Positions 36,956 through 49,170 of a stretch of DNA of 64,000 nucleotides are shown here, in pieces; the stretch's first letter is position 1, and the number at the start of each line of letters is the position of its first letter. Position numbers and translations under genes: made by a program. Below the pieces are notes generated by a model. It saw nothing but the letters and a program-made list of their open reading frames with translations. It was not told where the DNA came from and made no database searches. The DNA is from Agelaius tricolor (taxonomy: Eukaryota > Chordata > Aves > Passeriformes > Icteridae), in assembly GCA_023055355.1 (NCBI GenBank), contig JALJCS010000002.1, positions 80,687,001 through 80,751,000 on the forward strand, in the 5' to 3' direction.

Positions 36956-39867
36956 CCCTACAACCAAAAAGACCTTAAATTGGAACCAGAAATTATTGTG
37001 GGGACATGGGCAAGGGGGGAGAAACCCTTGGTGGCTTAAAATTAATTTCAAGAACGCTAGAAATATAAAGGCTTAAGCGTGAGAGAATTTTCTATGTGCT
37101 GCATGTTCCAATCACAAGAGGACAATAACTCAGGCCCTTTCACTCAATTCCAATCGTTTATACTCAGCCATTGTAAAGCATTTTGAGCCTTGATTACACA
37201 GCAGCTGCTGAGACCTGAACTTCCTGCAGCTCAGAGCAGCTGATCCCAATGAATAAGTAACCAGTCTGCTATAGACTCACGGCACCTGACCTACTTCTCA
37301 GAACTTTTCCCAAAGTGTCACATACCAGTATGTAATTCCCCCAACAATCAAACCATGCAGTGCTTTTTATGCTGTTTCATATGCCAAAAGTCCCTTTCAA
37401 GAACCTCCTTTCCCAAAGATCATTTGTATGTTGACTCATGCATCATGTAATAATTTTTGTCCATAATTGCTCCCAGTTGTGAAGCTCTTATATATACAGA
37501 AAAATCAGGGAATTTATGAAAAACTAAAGATCAATATGCAGCTTTACTTGCTTTTAGGATTCCTCTGACTACTTTTCAAAAGTGTTTGGAGTTACTTTTT
37601 CCCCACTTCCCTATTCCATCTTGGACTAGAATCTTTAACCTACAGTGATAGAAACAATGGCCTTTTGCCCAAGTTCCTAGAGACTGATATATCATTTTTG
37701 ACTTTGCTACAGATTTCCTGGCTGATCCTAGGCTATTCACTTAGGAATCAACTAAATAAGGGGATGTAAAGGTTTTAAGCCCAGTGCTGCACTGCCTAAA
37801 TTTTAGGCTCCTGGTCCATAGACTAAGCTTTAAAACCTGGAGCTGGAAATATAACTACACACTGCACAAAGAAAATTACATGTGTGAGTAAAAATATTAA
37901 AGATGTCTTGACAGTTATTAGGTGAAGGATCAAGTTGAAGCAAACAGGAGATTATCCCTAGAGGGTTCATGATGAACATAAGATTGTCTGTGAAATACCA
38001 GCCTTTGTTTCTTCTGCAGGCATTTTGGTTGCATAATTTTCTTATGAAAGTAAATGTCTAAAATTACTCTTTGAAAAATAGGCTCTTACTTTGAAGAGTT
38101 CCATGCCTCTGGTGCTGTGTAACAACAGGTTGGTGTGTTCATCTGAAGAGGAATTTTAATTCACTCAGTTTGGTGAGGCTAAAACTTCTCTCATGAAGAA
38201 TCTATATTTTTCCTCTAAGACAGTTACCCAATAAATGTGATTTGTTGTACCCTAGTTAGTGCTATTCTGTGACTGGTAAAAGTAATATTCCCAGTCTTGA
38301 AAGGAGAGGCTGGAAAGAAGAACTACCTTTTCACAAGTGAATGCATGACATGATTCTCCCTTTTGGAGATGATTGGATTTTGCTTGGGTCATTGTTGGTC
38401 ATTTTGTTTTGTTTTATTTTCACTCCCTGAATCTCTCCTTCCTTTCCAAAGGGAAAGAAACCAAAGCTCTGTGTTATGCAACTCCCACTATCATGGGGCC
38501 CTCTTTGCAGCTAGGCTTCTACATGTTGCTCTAATAAAATAATTAAAACAGTCACAAACACTTCATAAAAAGTTATCCATAGTACTTCCAATGAGAATAA
38601 GAATAGAAGGAACTGCAGTTTCCACAAGAAAGCCTGTCAAGATTTCCAGGCTCTCTTTCTTAGTCTAGGATATTGGTTGAAATACCCAACATCTGAGATG
38701 TAAATTTAAAATTCCAAAAATATCATGAGGAAGAATTAATAGAAACAATGTGTTGATCACAGAGTTGAAATTCAATTTTCTTTGTAACCTACTTTGATAG
38801 CTGCTTGTACAAAAATGTATTAGTTTTGGTCAGAAATTTGTATTTTTAGTTTATTATAAAGCCAATGGTCTGATCTGTTCTTTAGATTGATAAATAGATA
38901 AATTAATTTAAAAGGTCTAGTTATTTCAACATCAATGTTAGTCTTACTGAAACATTCAAAGTTTTGAAACCTCATCTTATTTTCTTGTGAACTGTTATTT
39001 GTTTGATGGATCTCTAGTGAACATAAAAATCAAGCCAAGTTTGAAGTCTGACATAAATCAATTTACACGGTTGACTAAAAAGATGAAGGGATAGTATGGT
39101 CTGGCAAAAAAAAAAATTGTGTATGTGCTCCAGTTTAACTTAATCCTACAGGGACTTAAACACTTTTAATTCATTGGGTAGATGATTAAATGCTTTGAGG
39201 AATCAAAACCAGAAGTCCACTGACTGCACTGGATACCCACACAACAGAAGTCTGGAAGGAAATATTGAACTCTGGCAGAAAATGCATAAAGAGAAAGGAG
39301 GTTACTAGGAGCTAAAAAAACCCCAAACCGTAATGAAGGGCTAGATGACAAAAAGTCTAAAAATATTCCCCCCTACTATATAATAGAATTAGGTTTTGAA
39401 AGAAAAATTGAAAGAAAATAATAACAGAACAAATATATTCTCATCCAGAGTCTGTGGATATTTAAAGCAAGAAATTAATTTTCTTTCAAATGTTGTGCTA
39501 ATGAGTGAATTTTGAAATACTGCTTTTTGGCATAATATCTGTTTACTTTTCACTTTCATGAGCAAATCTGTGAACAAAAATGCTAAGCTACAAAGTTAAG
39601 ATAAAACAAAGAAAAGCATAACAGGAGCTAAATGGAATTGAAAACTAAATTCAGCTTTTTACAAGAAAAATTCAATAATTAGGACAATGAACATTATCGA
39701 GAAGGATTTATAACTTGCCATCATATTCATTAAGATAGAAGCAGGTGTGCACTGCATCTGTATAAGAACATCCCAGATCAGAAGAAAGGAAGAAATTCAA
39801 ATTTATGCCTGCTTTGGTGAAAATGGTGAAAGATCATTTTTACAAGGAAGTGAGTAAAATAATGGGC
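36956..39867. other. Unique AT-rich DNA, no feature recognised
   Basis: No open frame above about 65 codons, no transposon ends, no tandem arrays. Confidence 0.6.
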
Positions 39868-40020
39868 TCCAGGTTACTGAATTTCATTTCCTGTTCTGCA
39901 CACAAATTTCCTGTGTGTCTTGGAAGAAATTGTTTAACTTCTCTGTTCCTCAGTTCCTCTCTAGGAAAAGGAAAAACAACATTCCCTTACTTTATGGGAA
40001 TTTGTGTGAGTGTAAATATT
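39868..40020 (+). repeat. MIR-like ancient SINE fragment
   Basis: TTTCCTGTGTGTCTTGGAAG, GAAATTGTTTAACTTCTCTG and TTCCTCAGTTCCTCTCTAGG are followed by a purine-rich A/G stretch. They match the order of the MIR core ('tgtgtgaccttgggcaagt', 'acttaacctctctg', 'cctcagtttcc', 'tctgtaaaatg'). It is diverged and identified by recall. It overlaps an 82-codon frame that is not a gene. Confidence 0.6.
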
Positions 40021-40964
40021 GTCAGAGTCTGTCTAGTAGTATTCTGTCTATAAGGAGTCTGACTAGTAAAAATTGCTCTAGGCAGGGTTACATGAAGAGG
40101 CTCCTGTCCCTAGATATGAACTTGCTCCTATTGCCCGTATCAGGTTGATCAGCACCTGAAAAGTTGCATTTTTGATATTGTTTCAGTTTCAGTCTTCAGA
40201 CTCAATACAGATTTGACTTTGAGTAAATGGAGTTTTCTTTTACCACTCTGGAAAGCTCAGGTATGAGCTATGGATTATGACAGTCTGCAGATATCACTGA
40301 TGGCACAAAAGACTGGTCAATGGACACTTAAAAAACAATTCAAACACTTCCAAGTTTAAAATGGGATGGGTCATCTGGGGCTGTGACCTCAGCCAAAACA
40401 AATAAAAAGCATCCCAGGGCAAGTCAGGTGTTAGGTACCTGTGTGAAGGCTTATCTTAACTACTGCTTTACAAAGGGCAACCAAGGAGTGTAAACTAATT
40501 TTCACCAACACCCAGCACAGGGCCCTTGATAACCTTGATACATATTTGGTTCTCTGAGAGAATGATTCCACTGGCGATGGTCAAATGGTAAGAGTGTGGA
40601 GGTCTTGAAACAGTCTTGGGTTTGTATATGTGCACGTTTCATGCTGGAAATACATCTCTGTGGTTTCCTTTGGATTAGGTTTGTATGTTTTAATCTGTAC
40701 TTTTGGCAGTCAGGGACTGGCGCACTGGACTCCGCTGTGTAGCTGTTCTTAAGTCTGTCCTGAGAAAGCTAAATGGACTGGTAAAGTCACACAACACACA
40801 AGGAGATGGAGTTTCAGACTATTCTGTCCTGCTTTCTAGATTTTATTCTTCTGAAATCTGGTTGGAAACAAAACTAGTCCCTAATCCCATTAAGAGCAAC
40901 TTGTAAGTATGTTCATAACCCTTCTTCCAGGTTTCTGAGTTAATCCTGCAGGTGCTTTTTCCAT
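40021..40964. other. Unique DNA, no feature recognised
   Basis: No significant open frame or repeat signature before the CR1 mosaic begins. Confidence 0.6.
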
Positions 40965-41330
40965 GCAGGTACATGAAGGACAAGAAGGCAACTGGGAGCA
41001 GTTAGCATAGATTTAAAAAGAGGAAGTAATGCTTGACCAACCTGAAAACCTTCTATAGTGAAATGACTGGCTTGGTGGATGATGAGAGAACTGTTGGTAC
41101 TGTCTATCTTGACTTCAGCTAGGCTTTTGGCAGTGCCTCCCATGAGATCCTCATAGAGAAAGAAGATGATGAATTATGGGCTGGGTGGGCAGACAGTGAG
41201 TTAAGAGCTGGCTGAATGGCTGGTCCCAGAGGGTGAGGTTTATTTGAAGTCCAGTCATTACCAGTGTACACCCAGAGGTCAGCACTGGGTCTGATCCTGT
41301 TTGACATTTTTGCTTCTGTGAAATCCTCAT
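40965..41330 (+). mobile_element. CR1 LINE fragment, reverse-transcriptase region
   Basis: ATGAAGGACAAGAAGGCAAC (40,973), GCTTGACCAACCTGAAAACC, GAAATGACTGGCTTGGTGGA, GTCTATCTTGACTTCAGCTA and GGTCAGCACTGGGTCTGATC follow the CR1 ORF2 RT coding order (SCLTNL, MTGLVDE, VYLDFS-AF, GSVLGP-LF blocks). Stops interrupt it, for example TAG after TTCAGC. It ends near 41,330, where sequence from an earlier part of a CR1 begins, so it is a separate fragment or a rearranged piece. Confidence 0.85.
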
Positions 41331-42133
41331 GACTCTGTGCTTTGTGCAGTGCCTCATGGGGACCAAACAGGAGTAAGCAGAGGCTGGTCTGCAGTCGCAG
41401 GGCTGGGATCTCCTTGGGATCATGGATATGGTCAATAGCTTATCTGACTGGAGCACTTCCATGTACAGGTAAGGGTTCTTTAAGAAGGACAGGCTGGGAC
41501 AGTGAGGAAGGGATAATTGCCCTTCTTGTGAAGGAATAGGGGGAATTCATGGAAGGATGGGGAAGGATGGGGAAGGATGATGAACCAGATAAGACAGCAT
41601 GAGTCAGGATAAGGGGGTGTCACTGTGGTGGGTATCAGACCACCTGATGAAGAAGAAGAAACAGACCAGCTAGAGCACAGCAGGGCATAAGCAGCCCAAA
41701 ATTTTTCTGGAAGGCATGGGTCAAAATGTTTAACTTTTTTTAGGTCATAAATCTGAAGAAGAGAAAAAGCTTAGTCTGGACCTGGGAAATACAAACAAGG
41801 AAGTACTAGCTGGAGTTTGAAAGCTGGGAACAGCCTTGGTGAGAGTGACCATGATAAGATGGAGATAAAGACAAGAGGCAATTAATTGTAGTTGAACTCA
41901 AGGGAATTCTGTTTAAACATAAGAAAATTTTGTTTTACTCTAATAGAGATAAAATACTGGAACAGGTTGCCCAGAAATGCTGTGGAGTCTTCTTCCTTGA
42001 AGAGACTCAAACCCTGCCTAGACATGGCCCTGAGCAGCCTGGTCTGTGTGACTCTGCTTGAGAAGGTGGGGTTGAGCCAGCCAATCCCCAGAGCTGCACT
42101 CCTACCTCACTCTTTTTGTGATTCTGTGATATT
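41331..42133 (+). mobile_element. CR1 LINE fragment: endonuclease region fused to 3' end
   Basis: The part from about 41,430 (TGTACAGGTAAGGGTTCTTTAAGAAGGACAGG, matching the CR1 endonuclease 'GYRLFRKDR' stretch) through ATCAGACCACCTGATGAAGA ('YRPPDE') to GAGAGTGACCATGATAAGAT ('SDH-M', about 41,840) is CR1 endonuclease. At about 41,865 it jumps to the element's 3' end: GACAAGAGGCAATT, GGAATTCTGTTTAAACATAA and ACTGGAACAGGTTGCCCAGA. The 41,892-42,050 translation reads IKYWNRLPRNAVESSSL. It ends in TTTTTGTGATTCTGTGAT. Linker, RT and most of the C-terminal half are deleted. A short GGAAGGATGG triplication lies at 41,550-41,580. Confidence 0.85.
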
Positions 42134-42914
42134 GCTTTCCAGACCACTTGTTTCATACTATCTTCACAGGACTCAGTAATAAACATGAGAGTACCACCAG
42201 CACCCAGTGCTGCTGGGGGGATGAAGTGGTGTGTGGGAGATGAGCTCACAGGCACACAAGGTGGCACTCTGGAGCAGTCCTGGTTCTGTCAGGTGTCATT
42301 GCAGGGCTCTCAAACACCACAGCTCTCTGCACTTGTATTAAAATGGTATGACACATTAAGCTGATTAAATATACCTTTCTATTTTAAACCTTCTCCAGTT
42401 AGAATATGATAGAGAAACATTTCTGATCTTCTTGAGGTTAGGAAAAAACAACCAACAAAAAATCTGTCTGAAGCCTTCTCACCTGTAACATAGGGCCTAG
42501 ACTGGATGGAAGGCACATAGACTCCAACATATGTTTTAGGTCAAGTTGTATATGCTAGAATGAGTTTCTTAGAAGTGGAAATTTGTGATGAGTGGCAGTG
42601 GGAAGTCTGTAGAAAATAATCAGGCCATTTAGGACGAAAAATCAGTGTATTTTAAAATATATTATAATAACGCATGAAATGGACCAAGAAATGGTATAAA
42701 AAAATCCAGTGCTAAACATTAAGCAAGAAGAACAGATAAGAAAAAGAGCTACAAGCTTTTAAGAGTTGTTGCAATTGCAATATCCATTCTGCTGGTCAAA
42801 GACATGATCAAATTATACTCAAACCTATCATAACAGATATTTGCAATGTAATCTGGTTCTGAAATCTGTTTCTAGAATACAATTATATCAAATTATGTCT
42901 AACATCTTATTGCT
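42134..42914. other. Unique AT-rich DNA, no feature recognised
   Basis: Nothing recognised between the CR1 3' end and the MIR-like scrap. Confidence 0.6.
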
Positions 42915-42978
42915 TATCAGTGTTTACCAGTTCCATCTGTAAAGTGTGAGTAATAGTACTTTCCTGCCCTGTCAGTTT
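42915..42978 (+). repeat. MIR-like SINE tail fragment
   Basis: CAGTTCCATCTGTAAAGTGT and GAGTAATAGTACTTTCCTGC resemble the MIR segment 'cctcatctgtaaaatgaggataatagtacctacc'. Only about 60 bp remain. It directly abuts the foldback at 42,981. Confidence 0.55.
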
Positions 42979-42980
42979 CA

Positions 42981-43096
42981 GAAAATAAATCTCTTAAAAT
43001 CTAGTACAACAATGGAACCCACAAAGTAATTAAAACAGAAGTTTTAATTACTTTGTAGCTTCCATTGTTGTACTAGATTTTAACAGATTTATTTTC
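42981..43096. repeat. Long foldback: 56-bp inverted repeat with a 4-nt loop
   Basis: The left arm (42,981-43,036) and right arm (43,041-43,096) are reverse complements at 53 of 56 positions, with loop AGAA. Direct comparison shows three mismatches (two next to each other around 43,021 and one near 42,993). RNA from either strand would fold into a near-perfect hairpin. No terminal features of a known MITE were recognised. An inverted duplication made by template switching is the simplest origin. Confidence 0.95.
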
Positions 43097-43204
43097 AAAG
43101 AGATACCAAAGACCTTTCCCCCTTTTTAATTACTTTGTAGCTTCCACTGTTGTACTAGATTTTAACAGATTTATTTTCAAAGAGATACCAAAGACCTTTC
43201 CCCT
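43042..43204 (+). repeat. 82-bp tandem duplication of the foldback right arm and its flank
   Basis: Copy 1 is 43,042-43,123 and copy 2 is 43,124-43,204. They differ by one substitution (CCATTG against CCACTG) and one C in a C-run. The duplicated unit contains the foldback right arm plus 27 bases of flank, so the left arm can pair with either copy. Confidence 0.95.
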
Positions 43205-44700
43205 GCTTTGTTAGCATTTTCCACCAGCAGTCTAAGCTCACTGTATGGAGAGATCATCATCACTCTTGGTCTTACCAAGTTCTTAAACCATTTTTAGGTT
43301 TTTACTGGAGCATTAGGCAGTGAAAAGGGAAAATGAATCAGCTCCAAATTTAGTAACTCCAACTAAACTTGCAACAGCTCAGGCTAAAAGGATTTTTGAA
43401 ATAAAGATTTATTGTTCATTGCAGGCAAAATCCATTCCTCTCAAATGTGAATGGCAAAATCTGAATGTAAAAAGCAAAAATTTCAAGAAAATAAGGAAGA
43501 CTTCACCCCTTTTGTAAAAATGAATAGAGCCAGAAAAAAAGTACAATGCCCAGAAGACATTGAATATCAGTAACTGTACAAAAGGATGAACATGTTCTTT
43601 TGGAAACTCCACACAGGGAAACCTTAGAATTGGAAGCTTTTGAAAGGTCTCCACAGTCTTTAAGAATAACCTAGGGGCTTCATCCAGCAAAATCCTTGAA
43701 ATGAATAAAAAGTATGCTTTTGTATAAAATATATCTACTGCAGTAAGGTAATGTTGCCATAAGCAGTTTCACCATAATTAGTTCTTTCCTTCTGCCAACA
43801 TTCTCTTCTGCTATTGGCACTATTTGCTTTGTTGCAGTAAGTAATTTTAATCAGGATATCAACAGACAGAATTTACCAGATAACCATTACATTACAGTAG
43901 TACAGATAGCATAAACAATGATGATGGCATGTGCAATAATTGTTATTGGTCAAAAATTGTAAATAAAAGACTCTATGGAAATTGGTCAGTTAAACTGCAA
44001 GGTGTTGAGGTACCACTGCATGATCTGGTACAGAAGCCCTGTCAGACTTCAGCTAAGAGCACTGTACTATTGTGCCAAACATGGAACAGGACATAAAACA
44101 TGATCACTAAAAGAAAGGGAAAGCTAGAGTTAGAAATGGTCATAGCCAACCAACAGAGGTGACTTTATTTGTCTGAGTACACATTGTGAATTTCTGACAG
44201 AGAAACTAAAGATTCCTATATCCCTCTCTAGCTTCTTGTTCAGTAAAACATGTCATTAGATGTAATTACTCTGGGAGAGTAATTCCACTCCCAATTACTT
44301 CTAGTCAGTGATGCTTGGTCTTCTTCTGGTGCTGAAAGAAGAAACTGAGGCTGTGGTCTGTTTCAGGTTGTTCTCCAGTTTCGGAGTACTTACTCTGCAA
44401 TACAAGGGAACACTGAGACACAAAGTTTTTCTTTTCTTGGCCACGATGGCTGTAACTGGGCAGAAACAAACACAAGTGAATGACTTAGCTCAGACTAGCT
44501 TAAATATTGCAAAGTATACCCATCTGAATAGATTAACTTTCTTGTTCTTTCCCCCTTTTGGTTTCTGTCCTGTCACGAAGTGGGAAATTTTAGAAAATAC
44601 CATTAAAGATGAGGTTATGGCTTTTTTAATACTTGTGATGTTCCAAAAAAATCTCTGAACTGAAAGACTTTGGTGGATGGTCTTTGCTTGCTTATTTTGG
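43205..44700. other. Unique AT-rich DNA, no feature recognised
   Basis: The 116-codon open frame at 44,308-44,658 has no recognisable domain. No repeat signatures. Confidence 0.6.
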
Positions 44701-45095
44701 GAATCACAGAATCATAGAATGGTTTGAAAGGGACTTCAAAGATCATCTAGTTCCAAGCTCTCCACTGGGGGCAAGGACATATTCTGCTAGACCAGGTTTC
44801 TCAGAGCCCCAGTTCGCCTGAATCTCTTGAACACTGCTAGGGATGAAGCATCCACAATTTCTCTGGGCAGCCTGTTTCAGTGCCTCACACTCTGACAGTA
44901 AAGATTTTCATCTAATAGCTAATCTAAACTTGCCCTCTTTTAAATAAATTTCTCCTTGTCCTATCCCTACATGTGCTCATCAAAGGTCCCTCTTCAGATT
45001 TTTATAGACTCCATTTTAGCACTGGAAGGCTTCTCTAAGGACTCCCCAGAGCCTTCTCTCCTGCAACTCCAGGTGTCCAAACCACCTTCATAGTA
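44701..45095 (-). mobile_element. CR1 LINE 3' end
   Basis: The plus strand starts GAATCACAGAATCATAGAATGGTTTGAAAGGGACTTC. It continues with AAAGATCATCTAGTTCCAAG, TAGACCAGGTTTCTCAGAGC, GGATGAAGCATCCACAATTTC and TCCTTGTCCTATCCCTACAT, the classic bird CR1 3' region in reverse complement. It is about 395 bp, 5'-truncated and well recognisable throughout. Confidence 0.95.
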
Positions 45096-47766
45096 AAGTA
45101 TTTCAGATTTTTTTACCACTGTTTAGATGTCCCTGTGGTGGTCCTGATCCCTGTTCTCTTTGGTGTTTTACACACAGAAAACGGAAAGTCTGTTCTCACC
45201 ATAGAGAACAAGTAGGAAGCATATCAAACACAAGCTACAGGGGATGTGGTAATGTTCAGGAGCTTCTGAAAATCTCTTATTGATTTAAAGAAGCATAGCT
45301 TTTTACTTTATAATCAGGCTTTTAGAATCAAATCATTTAGTCTAGGTTAGATGAAGAGTTTAGGGGAAGAAGTATCAAAGGAATTGATAAAAAGATATGA
45401 AGTGAATGAACTTTCTACCTTATTCTCACAGAATCAATTTAACCACCAGGTAGTAAATGGGGTGGTTTATCTAAAAGTGGGAGAAGAAAAATAGACAAAA
45501 ATTAGACCTAATCTGTGCAGAAACTTAGTAACAAATTAAGAATTTCCATCTGCTACACTTGCATGAATGCAAATTAACACTGGAGAAGGGTTCTTGGAAA
45601 AAGGGCTCTTTTATCAGTGTTCCTTGAAAGTTCAGTTCCTACTTACATGAGATTTCCAGCTGCAATCAAAATTAGTGCCATCCTAGCTCACAGCTTCACA
45701 TCTGATGTTTGAATAAAGTTTATGCCTAACTGTCTGATCACTAGTTAGCTCTTGTAATATCTCAAAATTTATATATTTCAGCAAATAGGCTTCCTTCCCT
45801 GTTGGTTTGTTTATAAGGATTTTGTATACATATATATATGTCATTTATGAAGTGTTTGCTTCACACATAATTTACTGTAATCCATGGTAAATATTTTCAG
45901 GAAAATCAGCTTTGAATTCAGGCCTTCAGGGTATTTGCTTTCCTCAGAGACAACTTCCTGGACTCAATTTTTTGCTTGCTTATTTCTTGGGTCAATACAT
46001 GGGATTTGCACTGGTTCACAGCTCACCTATCCCTCCTACTTTAACAGTCAACAGAAGAAAACCTAGGTAATAATTCTCTTCCCTCGCTGGAAAATACCCT
46101 AAATACAGGCTGTAGTTTTTAAAATTGATAAGAAAACACTGAGAAATAAGACTTCCCCAGACTGGTTTCCTTAACTTGCTCAAAGCTTTTTGTAAATGAA
46201 ATGTTGGATTTAAGAAATTATCAGAGAAGTAATCCTCTGTTTACAATTCTCTTGAGATGAAAGTGGACTTTGAGTTGTTTGTCCATCTTAGCTTGGGCAT
46301 TTCATGGTTCAGAACAGTTACTCCAGAAGTTTCAAGCTGTTTATTTGAATAGTCTTCAGAAACAGCATGAACAATAACAGTCTTTTTTCAAAGTAACATA
46401 GAAATATATGAGTTATATACAGTGTGGTTGGAGTCCTCTTTCTGGAAGAAATAGTACTATATTTTGGTCTCAGCTCTGGGGATTATATACAGTTGATATT
46501 ATTTAATATCTGTTTAATGCAAGACACAAAAACCCTTTTGGGATCCAAATCCTTTGCTGAGCAAAGTGGTCAGTACTCTGTTACAGAGCCAGGCTTCCCC
46601 AAATGCTCTTTCTCTGACCCAATATATTTTTTTTCCTCACAATAAAAGAAAATAGCTTCAGGATGAAAGGTGGAATGTGCTCCTTACTCTGTCATCCAGA
46701 ATGGATGATAATCAGGTGGTTGGGGCACTGTCTCAGCAGACATTGGTCTATGGATTTCAACCTCATCAGTCACAGAAGGGCTTAAAATCAAATTCTTTAT
46801 ATTTATGTGTGATTATTGTAACTGCTAAACCATTATACACTGGGGGTCCATTTTCTCCAGATTCCTTTTTTTTTAGAGCACAAGTAAGCAAAAAAAACAA
46901 TCCCAAACCAATCCAGACTCCATTTATCAAAGAGAGAACAGGTGTAAATATCTACTTTCCAAAGACCTTTAGATCTACACTCTAAGGTAGTTAAAGGACA
47001 TCCCTGCACTTTGAGCTGCACTGCTTGAATACATAACATGTATTTATTCCATGTAGATATTATAGCTTCCTTTGAACATCTAGGAAGGGACAATGCCCTT
47101 TTTCTGTGTGTGCATCTCCCACTCAGCCACATACAATAATTTCCTAGACAAAAAACCTTCACAAAATGTATCAGAAAATAAGGTGTTTGATGTTTAATAA
47201 TAACAATATAAAATCAGGATAACAGAAAATTGATAAGTAACTGCAATAATTCATACAAGTTACAAAAACTCAGAATCATGAATTATTCAAAAATATGAAT
47301 ATGTGTGGATGGCTATTTTGGATAGCCAGAATCTGCTCTTTTTTAATAGGAATTTCTTAGACATAAACAAAGACTTTTCTGAGAAAGTTTAAATTGCACC
47401 GATTCCTTTTTAAAAATAAACTTATTTGAAATTTTATTTTTCACATTCCCAGTGAGAAAGAAAATTTATTTACTCCTAACCAAAATACATAGAAATTCAG
47501 TCTTCTCTATTTATTAATACCTATCACAGCTGTTGGACTTCCAATAGCAGTAACTCACTCTGAATTACGTACATCTTCCTCATAGCACTGTGTGGTGCAT
47601 ATCCTCTTTTTCCAAAACATCCTGATTAATCTAAAGCTGAATTACTTGGAAAAGATTGAACTACTCAGCCTCTGTTGCCTCACTTTTGATTTTACTGGCA
47701 GGGTCTGCTGCTGGCCTTGTAGGTCCATGATCCTGGTGAAAAGGCCACATATACCTACTTTCAATA
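45096..47766. other. Unique AT-rich DNA, no feature recognised
   Basis: Open frames up to 109 codons (46,833-47,162 minus; 46,677-46,985 plus) overlap each other on opposite strands and show no domain. A short (TA)n stretch lies near 45,830. Confidence 0.6.
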
Positions 47767-47930
47767 AGAAAGAAAAAGACAAAGAAGACAAAGACGACAA
47801 AGAACAAGATGAAGAAGAAAAGAGGAAAAAAAGAAGATGGAGAAGAAAGAAGAAGAAGGAGGAGGAGAAGAAGGAGAAGGAGAAGAAGAAGGAGAGGAAG
47901 AAGAAGGAGAAGAGAAGAAGAAGAAGAAGT
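47767..47930 (+). repeat. GAA/GGA-rich polypurine tract
   Basis: About 165 bp of almost pure purine with AAGACAAAGA-, GAAGAA- and GGAGAAG-type units. A 135-codon Lys/Glu/Arg-rich frame (47,592-47,999) and a Ser/Phe/Leu-rich frame on the other strand both owe their length to the lack of stops in this tract. Confidence 0.9.
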
Positions 47931-48044
47931 TGTTTCTCAAAGCCTAAACTCATTTCTGAGGGAGATTATGGAATAAATGCATCTGAATGCCATACCTGAG
48001 CAGCCTCAGGTAAGAAGAGACAGGCAGCATGTGTCCCTGACCAA

Positions 48045-49170
48045 TTATCTTCCTAGGATTAGCGGTCTGGTTTTATCAAGGAGAGTAGAGCAGTAGATGT
48101 GGTACATATTGAACTTTCGCAAGGCCTTTGATATGGTCTGTCATGATCTTCTATTAGTCAAATGGCTGAAAGCTGGAGTGTATAAATGGGTGGAAATTTT
48201 ATGGATTACCAGGCTCATCAACAGTATAAAGCCTGGCTGGCAGCTTTAGTGGTGTTTTAAGGGGTAGACATTAGACCTGACACTTTTAGCTCTTTTATTT
48301 ACAACATGAATGATACCTTTGTGTGAACTTTTAACAATTTCACAGATGATACCAAAATGAAGCTATGGTTCATAAATCATAAGGCAGGGCTCCTGTTAGA
48401 GAAACCTCATCTAAAGTTTGGAGAAGTAAGCTGATGGGAAAATCATGAAGTTTGACAAGGTAAAATGCAAAGTCCTTGGAATGAATAACTCCACCCAGCA
48501 GGGCAGGCAGGAGTCAGCTGGCAGCGGCTTTGCAAGAAAGGACGGGGACTCTTGGGCAAAATGAATGTGGTTTATTAGTGAGTCATTGCAGTAGAGATGA
48601 CCAATGACTTCCTGAGCTGCAGAAGCAAGAGTGTAGCACAAGGGAGTGTCTTCTCTGACGGCACTTTTGAGATCACATTTGGAGTGCTATTCCCAGATTT
48701 GGGCTCCTTGATACAAAAAGAGATGCTGTCCCACTTAATCTGAGCCAGGTGGAGAGCCACCAAGGTGGCCATGAGGCTGGAGAGTATGGCATAGACGAGG
48801 GAGACTGAGAGAATGGGATTTGTCCAGCCTGGATAAGAGGTAACTTGGAGGGCTTTTACAGCTGTCTACTGCTATCTAATGGAAAGGCATAAGAAATCAG
48901 AGCCAGACTTTGCCTAGAGGTGGGCAGAGTCAGGATGACAGTTGGTAAACACATCTTGTGACAAAGAACACTTAAATTAGACATTAGAAAAAAAAAAATT
49001 ACCATGGCTATGCTCAGAAAGTGGAGCAGGGGCACATAGGTATGTAGGCTCCATTGACAGAAATATTCAAGGTTTTCTTGGACAAATCCTGAGCAATCTG
49101 ATCTAATCTGGCCCTTCAGGTGACGTGTTGTAAAAGGCCTCTTCTATCCTAAATTGCACAAAGACTCTGC
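48045..49170 (+). mobile_element. CR1 LINE fragment, RT to 3' end, strongly diverged
   Basis: TTTCGCAAGGCCTTTGATATGGTCTGTCATGATCTT corresponds to the RT 'F-KAFD-V-HD-L' block. TTCACAGATGATACCAAAAT at 48,339-48,358 gives FTDDTK, the catalytic F/YADD block with A changed to T but both aspartates kept. Next come the C-terminal region (GGAGTGCTATTCCCAGATTTGGGC; GAGAGCCACCAAGGTGGCCATGAGGCTGGA, with 'R-TK') and a weak 3' end (ATTCAAGGTTTTCTTGGACA ... AAATTGCACAAAGACTCTGC). Multiple stops and indels make it non-functional. At about 1.1 kb it is one of the longer and older CR1 copies here. Confidence 0.85.

Noticed and set aside
47592..47999. 135-codon Lys/Glu/Arg-rich frame
   Set aside because: Its length comes from the GAA-rich tract. 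The opposite strand is also open. There is no domain or conserved start context.
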